Source of the DNA: CAYZJV01 sp964478945
GTDB taxonomy: Bacteria; Spirochaetota; Spirochaetia; Sphaerochaetales; Sphaerochaetaceae
DNA: 9,922 nucleotides
Reading direction: 5' to 3'
Assembly: GCA_964478945.1 (NCBI GenBank)
Contig: CAYZJV010000079.1
Coordinates: forward strand, 1-9,922
Positions 1-7,195 of the stretch are shown here, piece by piece; the first letter of the stretch is position 1; every line of letters begins with the position of its first letter. The notes below the pieces were generated by a model, which made no database searches, was not told the DNA's origin, and saw nothing but the letters and a program-made list of their open reading frames with translations. The position numbers and the translations under genes are program-made.

Positions 1-11
1 ATAAATCATCC

Positions 12-40
12 TTGACGGTTACAGAGGTTCATGCTATCTT
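12..40 (+). promoter_or_regulatory. Predicted sigma-70 type promoter for tatD-dus
   Basis: A -35 box TTGACG (12-17) is separated by 17 nt from a -10 box TATCTT (35-40). A TG at 32-33 gives an extended -10. Transcription would start near 47, leaving a leader of about 43 nt before tatD. A TATAAT at 45-50 is also present but lies 27 nt from the -35, so it is less likely to be the -10. This is a prediction from sequence only. Confidence 0.6.
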
Positions 41-89
41 CATCTATAATCTCTCAGTGAGATAATTCTTACCAATATCAGGAAAAAAC

Positions 90-869
90 ATGCAATTATT
101 CGATTCTCACGCCCATATAGGCCTGATACATGAAGACCAGATGGAGCAGTTGCTCATCATTCAACTCGCGAAACGCAAATCGGTTTCCCATATCGTAAGC
201 ATTTGCAACAGCCTACATGATTTCGAACAAGTATATGAGAATCTCCGCACAGCCAATGGAGTATACCATGCGGTGGGAGTATCTCCATCGGAAGTTACGA
301 ACCCAGGTATGAACTGGGAACACAAGTTGCAGACATTCGCAAAATTCGAGAGGGTTGTTGCGATCGGTGAGATCGGTCTCGACTACTATCGCAATTTCGG
401 TGACAAGAACTCCCAAGTGGAGTTGTTCATCCGCCAGCTGGATATTGCACGCAGCCTACAGATGCCTGTAATCATCCATAATCGAGAGGCCGGACGGGAT
501 ATTCTTGATATCCTCAAGACACGTTTGGGGGAAAAGGGTGGTATCTTCCATTGTTATTCCGAAGATTGGCTCTATGCCATGGAGGCTTTGGATCTTCCCA
601 TGTATTTCTCTTTCGCAGGCAACATCACGTATAAGAATGTAAGGCATCTTCATGAAACGATAGCCAATCTTCCGCTCGATAGGATTCTCATCGAATCCGA
701 GAGCCCATTCATGGTTCCATCCGCCTACAAGGGGAAGAGGAACAAACCGGCATACTTGGTTGAGACTGCAAAAGCAGTTGCGGACATCAAGGGGCTGTCT
801 CTCGAAGACACTGCCCAAGCTTTGTACGAGAATAGTCTCAGGGCATTCCATTTGCCGGAGAATGCATAG
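90..869 (+). CDS. tatD: TatD-family metal-dependent hydrolase (DNase), active-site variant
   Basis: A 259-residue protein of the usual TatD length (about 260). These enzymes are cytoplasmic TIM-barrel, divalent-metal nucleases with DNase or exonuclease activity, linked to DNA repair. Visible metal-site elements are H7 and H9 in DSHAHI, E94 in AIGEIGLDYYR, H130 in PVIIHNREA and H154 in GIFHCYS. The late motif, usually ET-D-xP, reads IESESPF here, so the conserved Asp is Glu (E204, codon GAG). The following YKGKRNKPAYL matches the family. The ATG has AGGA at 80-83, 6 nt upstream. A strong promoter lies at 12-40, and dus follows after 11 nt, so the two are probably cotranscribed. The family call is firm. 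Whether the enzyme is active with Glu204 is unknown, and it could be a paralogue (YcfH/YjjV type) rather than TatD itself. Confidence 0.93.
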   Translation: MQLFDSHAHIGLIHEDQMEQLLIIQLAKRKSVSHIVSICNSLHDFEQVYENLRTANGVYHAVGVSPSEVTNPGMNWEHKLQTFAKFERVVAIGEIGLDYYRNFGDKNSQVELFIRQLDIARSLQMPVIIHNREAGRDILDILKTRLGEKGGIFHCYSEDWLYAMEALDLPMYFSFAGNITYKNVRHLHETIANLPLDRILIESESPFMVPSAYKGKRNKPAYLVETAKAVADIKGLSLEDTAQALYENSLRAFHLPENA

Positions 870-880
870 AGATCAATCCA

Positions 881-1906
881 ATGAATACTCTTTACCATCC
901 CGTCGATATCGGTTCACTCCATATCGACGGGAATATCTTTTTGGCTCCTTTGGCCGGCTATACGGATAGGGCTTTCCGTACCCTCTGCATTGAGCAGGGC
1001 GCTTCCTTCACCTATACCGAGATGGTGAGTGCCGAGGGGCTTGCACGAGGTAGTGAACACACCGAAAAATTGCTCGTCAGAGCCGAAAATGAAGATTTGC
1101 TCGGTGTGCAACTTTTCATGGACGAAGCTTCGGTGGCCGAACGTTGTGTCGAACGGTTGCTTGCGGCAAATCCCTCATTGGTGGATATCAATTGTGGTTG
1201 TCCGGTTCCCAAAGTAATCAAGACAGGTGCGGGTTCCGCTCTCCTGCGGGATCCGAACAAGATCCATGATATCGTGAAAGTATTGAAGCTCTCCACGAGA
1301 GTTCCGGTTTCGGTGAAGATCAGGTTGGGTTGGGATGCCAATTCCATCAACTTCCTAGAGACTACGGATGCGGCTCTCTCGGCTGGTGCGGATATGATCA
1401 CTATGCATGCCCGTACCCGGGCAATGGGCTATTCGGGAACCGCCGACTGGGAGGCTTTGGCTTCATTGAAGTCCCATGTATGTGCCAAAGCCCCCACAGT
1501 TCCGGTATTCGGATCAGGGGATTTGTTCACTCCGGAGTCGGTGAAGCTTCTGCTGGAGCAATCCGGTATCGATGGTGTGATGTTTGCCAGGGGAGCCTTG
1601 GGAAATCCCTTCATTTTTTCCGATACCAAAAGATTGTTGGTGGATGGGATTCCTGTTGGGAATCACACGATCGCACAGAGGGTAGAACTCCTTCTTCGGC
1701 AAATGTACCTCATGGGTCGGGATGTGGGAGAAAGGGCGGCCTGCAGGGAAATGCGCAAACATGCGGCGGCATACCTGAAAGGAGTTCCGCATGCCGCCAA
1801 AGCAAAGCAGGCACTGGTTACCTCCTCGACGTATTCCGATTATGAATCGGTGTGCGCACGATTGATCAAGGAAGCTGAGATCACTCCACAAGGGACCGAG
1901 AGTTGA
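881..1906 (+). CDS. dusB: tRNA-dihydrouridine synthase, DusB type
   Basis: A 341-residue flavoenzyme that reduces specific uridines in the tRNA D-loop to dihydrouridine with FMN and NADPH. The FMN TIM barrel begins with NIFLAPLAGYTDRAFR (18-33). The catalytic-cysteine motif NCGCPVPKV spans 104-112, with C107 (before Pro) as the expected catalytic Cys. A second Cys sits at 105, where many relatives have Met or a similar residue. K146 (VKIRLGW), H176 (MHARTR) and FARGALGNPFIF (phosphate binding, about 235-246) are present. The motif at 211-214 is GSGD rather than the more usual GNGD. The helical C-terminal domain is present. The start is supported by family alignment, but the Shine-Dalgarno is weak (AGAG at 868-871, overlapping the tatD stop), suggesting coupling to tatD translation. 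A perfect 12-bp hairpin lies within codons 6-18. DusB is chosen over other Dus types from GCPVPKV and GSALL. Confidence 0.94.
   Translation: MNTLYHPVDIGSLHIDGNIFLAPLAGYTDRAFRTLCIEQGASFTYTEMVSAEGLARGSEHTEKLLVRAENEDLLGVQLFMDEASVAERCVERLLAANPSLVDINCGCPVPKVIKTGAGSALLRDPNKIHDIVKVLKLSTRVPVSVKIRLGWDANSINFLETTDAALSAGADMITMHARTRAMGYSGTADWEALASLKSHVCAKAPTVPVFGSGDLFTPESVKLLLEQSGIDGVMFARGALGNPFIFSDTKRLLVDGIPVGNHTIAQRVELLLRQMYLMGRDVGERAACREMRKHAAAYLKGVPHAAKAKQALVTSSTYSDYESVCARLIKEAEITPQGTES
898..942 (+). promoter_or_regulatory. Perfect 12-bp inverted repeat with T-tract inside the start of dus
   Basis: The arms TCCCGTCGATAT (898-909) and ATATCGACGGGA (921-932) are exact reverse complements separated by 11 nt. 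Five T residues follow at 938-942. The element has the layout of an intrinsic terminator but lies 17 nt inside the dus reading frame. It could act as a translation-sensitive attenuator or reduce early elongation, or it could be a chance result of the VDI/HID codons. The structure is seen; the function is inferred. Confidence 0.5.
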
Positions 1907-1932
1907 CCTTGCCGTTCGTTACATGGTAGTTT
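1903..1932 (+). promoter_or_regulatory. Possible promoter for the purD-like gene
   Basis: TTGACC (1903-1908) overlaps the end of dus. It is followed after 18 nt by TAGTTT (1927-1932), preceded by TG (extended -10). The -10 is a weak match. The 62-nt gap between dus and the purD-like gene contains no convincing terminator, so readthrough from dus is also possible. Confidence 0.3.
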
Positions 1933-1968
1933 TCATGATGTCCCATTAGAAAAGGGGGTTGTGAAGGC

Positions 1969-3234
1969 ATGAGAGTTCTTGTATTGGGCTCTGGAGCAAA
2001 AGACCATGCGATGACTTGGTTGTTTTCCCAAAGCAAGTGTATCGATGGACTCTATGTTGCCCAGGGTAACGTCGGTACAGCGGCGATCGCGAAAAATCTG
2101 CCGGATGTCGATCCATCTTCTCCAGAGTCTGTGTATGCCGCATGTAGCGAACATGCGATCGATTTTGTATTTGTTGGAACGGAAGCACCTCTATTCACCG
2201 GTGTGATCGATTACCTCAACAATAGGGGTATAGATACGTTTGGAGCACCGGGAAATGCGTTGAAGTTGGAAGGTGACCGCTACTTCGCAAGGACCTTCAC
2301 CGCCCGTCACAATATTCCCACTCCTCCCCATAAGATTTTCTCCGATGAGGAATCCCTTTCCAATTATCTCAAACGACATGAAGGAGAAAAGTTCGTTCTC
2401 AAGCGGAATGCGATGGCTCCCAGTCGTATCATGGTCGATTCCAACGATTACGGTACATTGATGGAATTTGGAAAAGGGATCCTGTGCAATGACAACTTGT
2501 TGGTGGAGAATCATTTGAATGGATTGCCCATCACCATTACCGTTTTCACCGACAACAACGGATTTCTCACCCTTCCCCTCTGCTCCGAATATTCAAAGAG
2601 TGAGGAGGGAGGCTCAGGTGCCGCCACCGGTGGTATGGGTTCGATTTGTCCGGTACCCCTTCCCCAATCGGTCCGCCAACAGATTGTAGACTACATCATT
2701 GAACCGACCCTTTATGGCATGCAGGTGGAACAGTTCGCCTACAAGGGTGTGCTTACTTTCAGTGTAATACTTACCGACAATGGTCCGGTTCTTGTCGATT
2801 ACCACGTCCGATTCAACGATCCGGCGACCCAAGCGATCGTTCCTTTGATCAAATCCGATATCGTGGAGATACTCAATGCGATGAAGGAGGATCGGGTGGG
2901 GAAATTCAAGCTTGAAGTCTCCACCAAATCGGCTGTTGCTGTCGTGGTGGCAAGCAGAGGATATCCCGATAATCCCGAGTTGGGAAAGGAAGTGAAACCG
3001 TTACCCAATTTGATCCGAAACAATCTTCTCAAGACGAAGCCCATGGTGTTCCATGGTGCTGTGATGGAGAAGGATGGAAAGGCCATCACCACAGGCGGAC
3101 GAAATGTCACGATAGTCGGGATCGGCCAGAACATCATCCAAGCCAATAAGATGGCATACCAGTATGTCGACACCGTACAGTTCGATGGAGCATGGTATAG
3201 AAAGGATATCGGGAACAAATTTTTCGAAGATTGA
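1969..3234 (+). CDS. Divergent PurD-like ATP-grasp protein (phosphoribosylamine-glycine ligase family)
   Basis: The 421-residue length and domain order match PurD, which joins phosphoribosylamine and glycine using ATP in purine synthesis. Recognisable landmarks are MRVLVLGSG at the N-terminus, TEAPLFTGVIDYL (71-83), TGGMG (220-224), RFNDPATQ (281-288), TTGGR (374-378) and RKDIG (411-415). Many active-site positions differ from the consensus as I recall it. GGREH is GAKDH (9-13). LEGSK is LEGDR (100-104). The glycine-rich KADGLAAGKG loop reads KRNAMAPSRI (145-154). DHKR is EYSK (207-210). GPNTGG is GAATGG (217-222). The metal-ligand motif EFN is DYH (277-279). I therefore leave the gene symbol empty: it may be a degenerate PurD or a paralogue with a new substrate. 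The Shine-Dalgarno is probably the G-run at 1955-1959, 9 nt before ATG. A terminator follows. The family assignment is strong; the activity is uncertain. Confidence 0.85.
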   Translation: MRVLVLGSGAKDHAMTWLFSQSKCIDGLYVAQGNVGTAAIAKNLPDVDPSSPESVYAACSEHAIDFVFVGTEAPLFTGVIDYLNNRGIDTFGAPGNALKLEGDRYFARTFTARHNIPTPPHKIFSDEESLSNYLKRHEGEKFVLKRNAMAPSRIMVDSNDYGTLMEFGKGILCNDNLLVENHLNGLPITITVFTDNNGFLTLPLCSEYSKSEEGGSGAATGGMGSICPVPLPQSVRQQIVDYIIEPTLYGMQVEQFAYKGVLTFSVILTDNGPVLVDYHVRFNDPATQAIVPLIKSDIVEILNAMKEDRVGKFKLEVSTKSAVAVVVASRGYPDNPELGKEVKPLPNLIRNNLLKTKPMVFHGAVMEKDGKAITTGGRNVTIVGIGQNIIQANKMAYQYVDTVQFDGAWYRKDIGNKFFED

Positions 3235-3253
3235 AGAATTGTCTATTTAGGGT

Positions 3254-3288
3254 GACGGTTACCCGACTGGCAACCGTCTTCTTATTTC
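3254..3288 (+). terminator. Rho-independent terminator after the purD-like gene
   Basis: GACGGTT (3254-3260) and AACCGTC (3272-3278) form a perfect 7-bp stem with an 11-nt loop, followed by the T-rich run TTCTTATTTC (3279-3288). The T-tract is on the + strand only, so it serves the purD-like gene. The right arm and T-tract lie inside the last codons of the converging rlmB gene, which ends at 3259. Confidence 0.65.
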
Positions 3289-4020
3289 ATACAGCAGGAT
3301 CCCCGTGGCGACCGATACATTGAGCGAGTCGATATGCCCTGTTGTAGGTATCGCGACAAGGTGATCGCATCGCTTCTCAACCAACTGGCTCAAGCCATCA
3401 CCTTCGGAGCCCATCACCAATACGGTTCTTGGGGGAAACTTCGTGGAATGTGAGGAATCGCCCTTCATATCGGCACCATAGACCCAGAAGTTGTGTTTCT
3501 GAAGCAATTCGAGTTCCCTCACCAGATTCGTCACACCAGCAATCGGAACATAACGTGCCGCACCACTGGAAATTCTCAGAACCGTTTCATTTGCTTGTGC
3601 ACTTCTTCGTTCCGGAACCATGACAAGGTCTACCGAGAACTGGTCTGCACTCCGCATGATGGCCCCCAGATTGTTCACATCGGTGATTCCGTCCAAAGCA
3701 AGAACCACTGCAGGTCGGTCGTCGGGTAGATTTGTCAGGAAATCCTTCACCGAGATGCTGGAGATACTTCCCGAAGCATTCCTCCGCTCGCTTCCGGTTC
3801 CCAATTCGAGCATCGCGCCGCGATGATCGGTATTCTTCACCATACGGTCCATCTCGATCTTGGCAATTTTGCGTACCGCAACCGATCCATTCTGCCGTGC
3901 CAACGATTCCAATCTGTTGTTGCGCTTCTCCATGTTGCGACAAACGTAAAGGACGCTTCCCGGAGGAGCATCCTTCAACGCCTCTTCAATGGCATGGAAT
4001 CCTACTATCCTTTCACCCAT
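3259..4020 (-). CDS. rlmB: 23S rRNA (guanosine-2'-O-)-methyltransferase RlmB, SpoU/TrmH family
   Basis: A 253-residue protein, typical for RlmB, which methylates the 2'-O of G2251 (E. coli numbering) in the 23S rRNA peptidyl-transferase loop using S-adenosylmethionine. The N-terminal substrate-binding domain (about 1-75) starts ERIVGFHAIEEAL. The C-terminal knotted SPOUT domain has all three SpoU motifs: LDGITDVNNLGAIMRSAD (109-126, with N117 and R123), VMGSEGDGLSQLV (202-214) and IPTTGHIDSLNVSVATG (224-240). The start has AGGAAG just upstream. That Shine-Dalgarno sits in the 8-nt gap after the dnaJ stop and slightly overlaps it, so rlmB is likely last in the grpE-dnaK-dnaJ-rlmB transcript and translationally coupled. 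The 3' end converges with the purD-like gene at 24 nt. TrmH-family members with other RNA targets cannot be fully excluded. Confidence 0.93.
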   Translation of the reverse strand: MGERIVGFHAIEEALKDAPPGSVLYVCRNMEKRNNRLESLARQNGSVAVRKIAKIEMDRMVKNTDHRGAMLELGTGSERRNASGSISSISVKDFLTNLPDDRPAVVLALDGITDVNNLGAIMRSADQFSVDLVMVPERRSAQANETVLRISSGAARYVPIAGVTNLVRELELLQKHNFWVYGADMKGDSSHSTKFPPRTVLVMGSEGDGLSQLVEKRCDHLVAIPTTGHIDSLNVSVATGILLYEIRRRLPVG

Positions 4021-4028
4021 ACAACTTC

Positions 4029-5147
4029 CTAATCAGTAAACGGAATCGGTTCGGGTCGGGTATTCTCACCCAAGACCTCCGCCAATTGGCTCATTAATTT
4101 CTTTCCCTCACGATTCAATTTTCGTGGGGTCTCCACCACCAGTTTGATATATTGGTCTCCCCGTTGGTCGGATGAAGCCCTGAGCTTCGGTACTCCCTTG
4201 TTCCTCAGACGCAGGACCTTTCCATTCTGTGTACCCGCGGGAATGGCGACTTTCACCCTCACATCGTCGATGGTCATCACTTCAATATCCGTTCCAAGCG
4301 CAGCTTGAGTGAATGAGATGGGTATTTGGCAATAGAGGTCGTTACCCGACCGCTCGAAATATGGATGGGGTCGTACATTCACGTACACATAGAGGTCTCC
4401 CGCTGGCCCTCCATTGGGACCGGCATCACCCATTCCCGAAATTGAGATTCTGTTGCCGGTATCGACTCCGGCAGGAATGGTGACCTTGAGCTTCTGCTTT
4501 TTCCGCATGAGCCCAGTCCCATGACATTCCGTACAGGGATTCTCAACGATATACCCTTCTCCATTACACGTGGGACAGGTGGAGGCGATTGAGAAGAAAC
4601 CTGAATTTCTACGTACCTGACCCACACCATTGCACGTGGGACAAATCTTTTTCCCCGAACCACTCTTTTCACCAGTGCCATGACACACCGAACAGTGAAT
4701 TTGATGCGTGTAGGATATTTCGACTTTGGTACCGAATATCGCATCCTTGAAATCAATCTCGACGTCATAGCGAAGACTGGAACCTACAGCCGGACCTCGG
4801 GAACCATGGGAGGTACGCCCCCCTCCTCCTCCGAAAAACGATCCGAAGATATCTCCGAAACCACCACCGAACAAATCACTGAAATCGCGATACACATTCG
4901 AGTAATCCTGTGCACCACCGGAATCCACACCGGCGAATCCGTACTGGTCGTAGGCTTGTCGCTTTTGCTCGTTGCTCAATACCTCATAGGCTTCGCTGGC
5001 TTCCTTGAATCTTTCTTCGGCTGCCTTATCACCCGGATTCTTGTCAGGGTGGTTCGCCACAGCCAATTTGCGATAGGCTTTCTTGATTTCATCCTGGGAG
5101 GCTCCTTTGGAGACCCCCAGGACTTCGTAATAATCCCGTTTTGCCAC
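4029..5147 (-). CDS. dnaJ: Chaperone DnaJ (Hsp40), GTG start
   Basis: A 372-residue type I Hsp40 co-chaperone that delivers unfolded clients to DnaK and stimulates its ATPase. The J domain (1-70) carries HPD at 33-35. A Gly/Phe-rich linker spans about 73-125. A zinc-binding domain holds four CxxCxGxG repeats, starting at C152, C169, C191 and C205, all complete. The two client-binding beta domains and the C-terminal dimer region follow. The first codon is GTG (revcomp of CAC at 5145-5147). It is supported by the universal MAKRDYYEVLG start and by GGAAG upstream at 9 nt spacing. It lies 29 nt after dnaK and 8 nt before rlmB, in the same operon. No missing residues were seen. The GTG start may slightly lower DnaJ output relative to DnaK. 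Confidence 0.98.
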   Translation of the reverse strand: MAKRDYYEVLGVSKGASQDEIKKAYRKLAVANHPDKNPGDKAAEERFKEASEAYEVLSNEQKRQAYDQYGFAGVDSGGAQDYSNVYRDFSDLFGGGFGDIFGSFFGGGGGRTSHGSRGPAVGSSLRYDVEIDFKDAIFGTKVEISYTHQIHCSVCHGTGEKSGSGKKICPTCNGVGQVRRNSGFFSIASTCPTCNGEGYIVENPCTECHGTGLMRKKQKLKVTIPAGVDTGNRISISGMGDAGPNGGPAGDLYVYVNVRPHPYFERSGNDLYCQIPISFTQAALGTDIEVMTIDDVRVKVAIPAGTQNGKVLRLRNKGVPKLRASSDQRGDQYIKLVVETPRKLNREGKKLMSQLAEVLGENTRPEPIPFTD

Positions 5148-5176
5148 GGTGCAACACTTCCTTCAGTTAGATTCGA

Positions 5177-7090
5177 TCAGTCTACAACTTCATAGTCGGC
5201 GTCTTCAACACCGTCGTCATTCTTGGATTTCGTGGTATCGTCCGAGGACGCAGCGTCATCCTGTCCCGCAGCACCTTGTTGTGCCGCAGTAGCCTTGTAC
5301 ATCTCCTCGGCCAATTTATAGGAGGCCTGTTGGAGAGCTTCGGTCTTAGACTTGATCTCCTCAAGCGAATCGGAAGACATCGCGCTCTTCAAATCGGCCA
5401 TGGCACTTTCGATCTTGGACTTCTCTTCATCGGAAATCTTATCACCATAGTCCTTCAACGATTTCTCGGTCGAATAGAGCAGGCTATCGGCTTCATTGCG
5501 GACTTCGATCCTTTCACGCTCCTTCTTGTCCTCTTCGGCATGTAGTTCGGCATCCTTCACCATCTTATCGATATCCGATTCGGAAAGTCCGGAAGAGGAC
5601 TCGATCCTGATCTTCTGTTCTTTACCCGTACCGAGATCCTTGGCACTCACATGGACGATTCCGTTTGCATCGATGTCGAATGTAACTTCGATTTGAGGAA
5701 CTCCTCGCGGTGCCGGCGGGATGCCGATAAGGTCGAACTTACCAAGAGTTCGGTTCTGACTGGCCATCTCACGTTCACCTTGCAAGACATGTATGGAGAC
5801 GGCGGTCTGCCCATCGGCTGCAGTGGAGAATATCTGGCTCTTTCTGGTGGGAATAGTGGTATTCCTCTCGATGAGCTTGGTGGAAATCCCTCCAAGTGTT
5901 TCGATTCCGAGAGAAAGTGGTGTAACGTCCAAAAGAAGCACATCCTTCACATCACCACCAAGAATTCCTCCTTGGATGGCAGCACCCATGGCAACCACCT
6001 CATCGGGGTTCACTCCCTTGTGGGGTTCCTTTTGGAAAATTTCCTTCACTATCGCCTGGACGGCAGGAATTCTGGTCGAACCTCCGACGAGAATAACCTC
6101 ATCGATATCGCTGGGAGAAAGACCGGCATCCTTGAGAGCATTGATACAAGGCTTCCTGCTCCTCTCCACAAGGGAGGAGACCATCTGCTCGAAACGTCCT
6201 CGGGTCAGATTCATCTGGAGGTGTTTTGGACCAGTAGCATCGGCGGTAATGTAGGGAAGGTTGATCGAGGTGTCCTTGGTACTGGACAATTCGATCTTAG
6301 CCTTCTCGGCAGCTTCCTTAAGACGCTGGAGAGCCATCTTGTCCTTGGAAAGATCAATTCCGGACTCTTTCTTGAAGCTGTCGACCAACCAATCGATGAT
6401 GATCTGGTCGAAATCATCACCTCCCAAATGGGTATCACCATTGGTTGATTTCACTTCAAAGACTCCATCGCCCAGTTCAAGAATGGAGATATCGAATGTT
6501 CCACCACCGAGGTCGTATACAGCGATCTTCTCCTCTTTGCTCGCATCCTTGCCCAATCCATAGGCGAGGGCGGCGGCAGTGGGTTCATTCACGATTCTCT
6601 TCACATCGAGTCCCGCGATCTTACCCGCATCCTTGGTTGCCTGTCGTTGGGCATCGTTGAAGTATGCGGGGACGGTGATCACAGCCTCTGTGACCGTTTC
6701 ACCGAGATAATCCTCGGCCGTCTTCTTCATTTTCTGAAGAATCGCCGCGGAAATCTCCTGTGGAGAGTATTCCTTGTCCCTAATGGACACCCTGATATCA
6801 TCCGAGGGACCGGCCTTCACCTTGTAGGAGACCTTCGAGATTTCCGAAGGCACTTCGGCGAAACGTCGACCCATAAAGCGCTTTATCGAGGAGACGGTAT
6901 TCTCCGCATTCGTCACAATCTGGTTCTTCGCCGGCTGTCCCACCAAACGATCACCTTTCGCAGTGAACCCTACGATCGAAGGTGTGGTTCTCTGTCCCTC
7001 CGAATTCTGGATTACCGTTGCATCTCCATTTTCCATGACCGAGACACATGAATTTGTCGTTCCCAAGTCGATTCCAATTATTCTACCCAT
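5177..7090 (-). CDS. dnaK: Chaperone DnaK (Hsp70)
   Basis: A 637-residue ATP-dependent cytoplasmic chaperone of the usual length. The nucleotide-binding domain (1-380) shows GIDLGTTNSCVSVM (6-19), VYDLGGGTFDIS (191-202, with T198 the autophosphorylation position) and ILVGGSTRIPAVQ (333-345). The interdomain linker is DVLLLD (383-388). The substrate-binding beta domain (about 390-505) and helical lid (about 506-600) are followed by a low-complexity acidic tail ending EVVD. The ATG is preceded by AAGGAG at 8 nt spacing. The 88-nt gap from grpE contains a predicted promoter and a 23-bp palindrome, so dnaK may be expressed both from the grpE transcript and from its own promoter. It works with GrpE and DnaJ encoded on either side. 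No sequence abnormality was noted. Confidence 0.99.
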   Translation of the reverse strand: MGRIIGIDLGTTNSCVSVMENGDATVIQNSEGQRTTPSIVGFTAKGDRLVGQPAKNQIVTNAENTVSSIKRFMGRRFAEVPSEISKVSYKVKAGPSDDIRVSIRDKEYSPQEISAAILQKMKKTAEDYLGETVTEAVITVPAYFNDAQRQATKDAGKIAGLDVKRIVNEPTAAALAYGLGKDASKEEKIAVYDLGGGTFDISILELGDGVFEVKSTNGDTHLGGDDFDQIIIDWLVDSFKKESGIDLSKDKMALQRLKEAAEKAKIELSSTKDTSINLPYITADATGPKHLQMNLTRGRFEQMVSSLVERSRKPCINALKDAGLSPSDIDEVILVGGSTRIPAVQAIVKEIFQKEPHKGVNPDEVVAMGAAIQGGILGGDVKDVLLLDVTPLSLGIETLGGISTKLIERNTTIPTRKSQIFSTAADGQTAVSIHVLQGEREMASQNRTLGKFDLIGIPPAPRGVPQIEVTFDIDANGIVHVSAKDLGTGKEQKIRIESSSGLSESDIDKMVKDAELHAEEDKKERERIEVRNEADSLLYSTEKSLKDYGDKISDEEKSKIESAMADLKSAMSSDSLEEIKSKTEALQQASYKLAEEMYKATAAQQGAAGQDDAASSDDTTKSKNDDGVEDADYEVVD

Positions 7091-7112
7091 GGTTCTTCTC
7101 CTTGAAATTCAC

Positions 7113-7127
7113 CAACAACTATTGTTG
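7113..7127 (-). repeat. Small perfect hairpin in the dnaK leader
   Basis: CAACAA (7113-7118) and TTGTTG (7122-7127) are perfect inverted arms with a 3-nt loop. They lie between the larger palindrome (7132-7154) and the dnaK Shine-Dalgarno. It is AT-rich and weak. It could be part of a folded leader RNA. Confidence 0.4.
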
Positions 7128-7131
7128 ATTG

Positions 7132-7154
7132 GATACGGAATATTATTCCATATC
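7132..7154. promoter_or_regulatory. 23-bp near-perfect palindrome, candidate operator or leader hairpin for dnaK
   Basis: Arms 7132-7142 (GATACGGAATA) and 7144-7154 (TATTCCATATC) are reverse complements at 10 of 11 positions around a single centre base (7143). In RNA the odd pair becomes a G-U wobble. It begins a few nt downstream of the expected start site of the predicted dnaK promoter. That is where a repressor operator would sit. It does not match CIRCE, the HrcA operator (TTAGCACTC-N9-GAGTGCTAA). The symmetry is seen; the role is inferred. Confidence 0.5.
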
Positions 7155-7165
7155 TTCAAATCTAT

Positions 7166-7195
7166 TTTATACAATACTTTACTGAGGTTTCCCAA
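7166..7195 (-). promoter_or_regulatory. Predicted dnaK promoter in the grpE 3' end
   Basis: On the minus strand TTGGGA (7190-7195, within the last grpE codons) is followed after 18 nt by TATAAA (7166-7171). Transcription would start near 7159, just upstream of the palindrome at 7132-7154. The -35 is a 4-of-6 match to TTGACA. Confidence 0.4.

Noticed and set aside
1645..1670. Short inverted repeat GATTCC/GGAATC inside dus
   Set aside because: The arms are only 6 bp with no T-tract, lie mid-gene, and are expected by chance.
5651..6448. A 265-codon open frame on the + strand opposite dnaK
   Set aside because: It is fully antisense to highly conserved dnaK sequence and has no recognisable domain.
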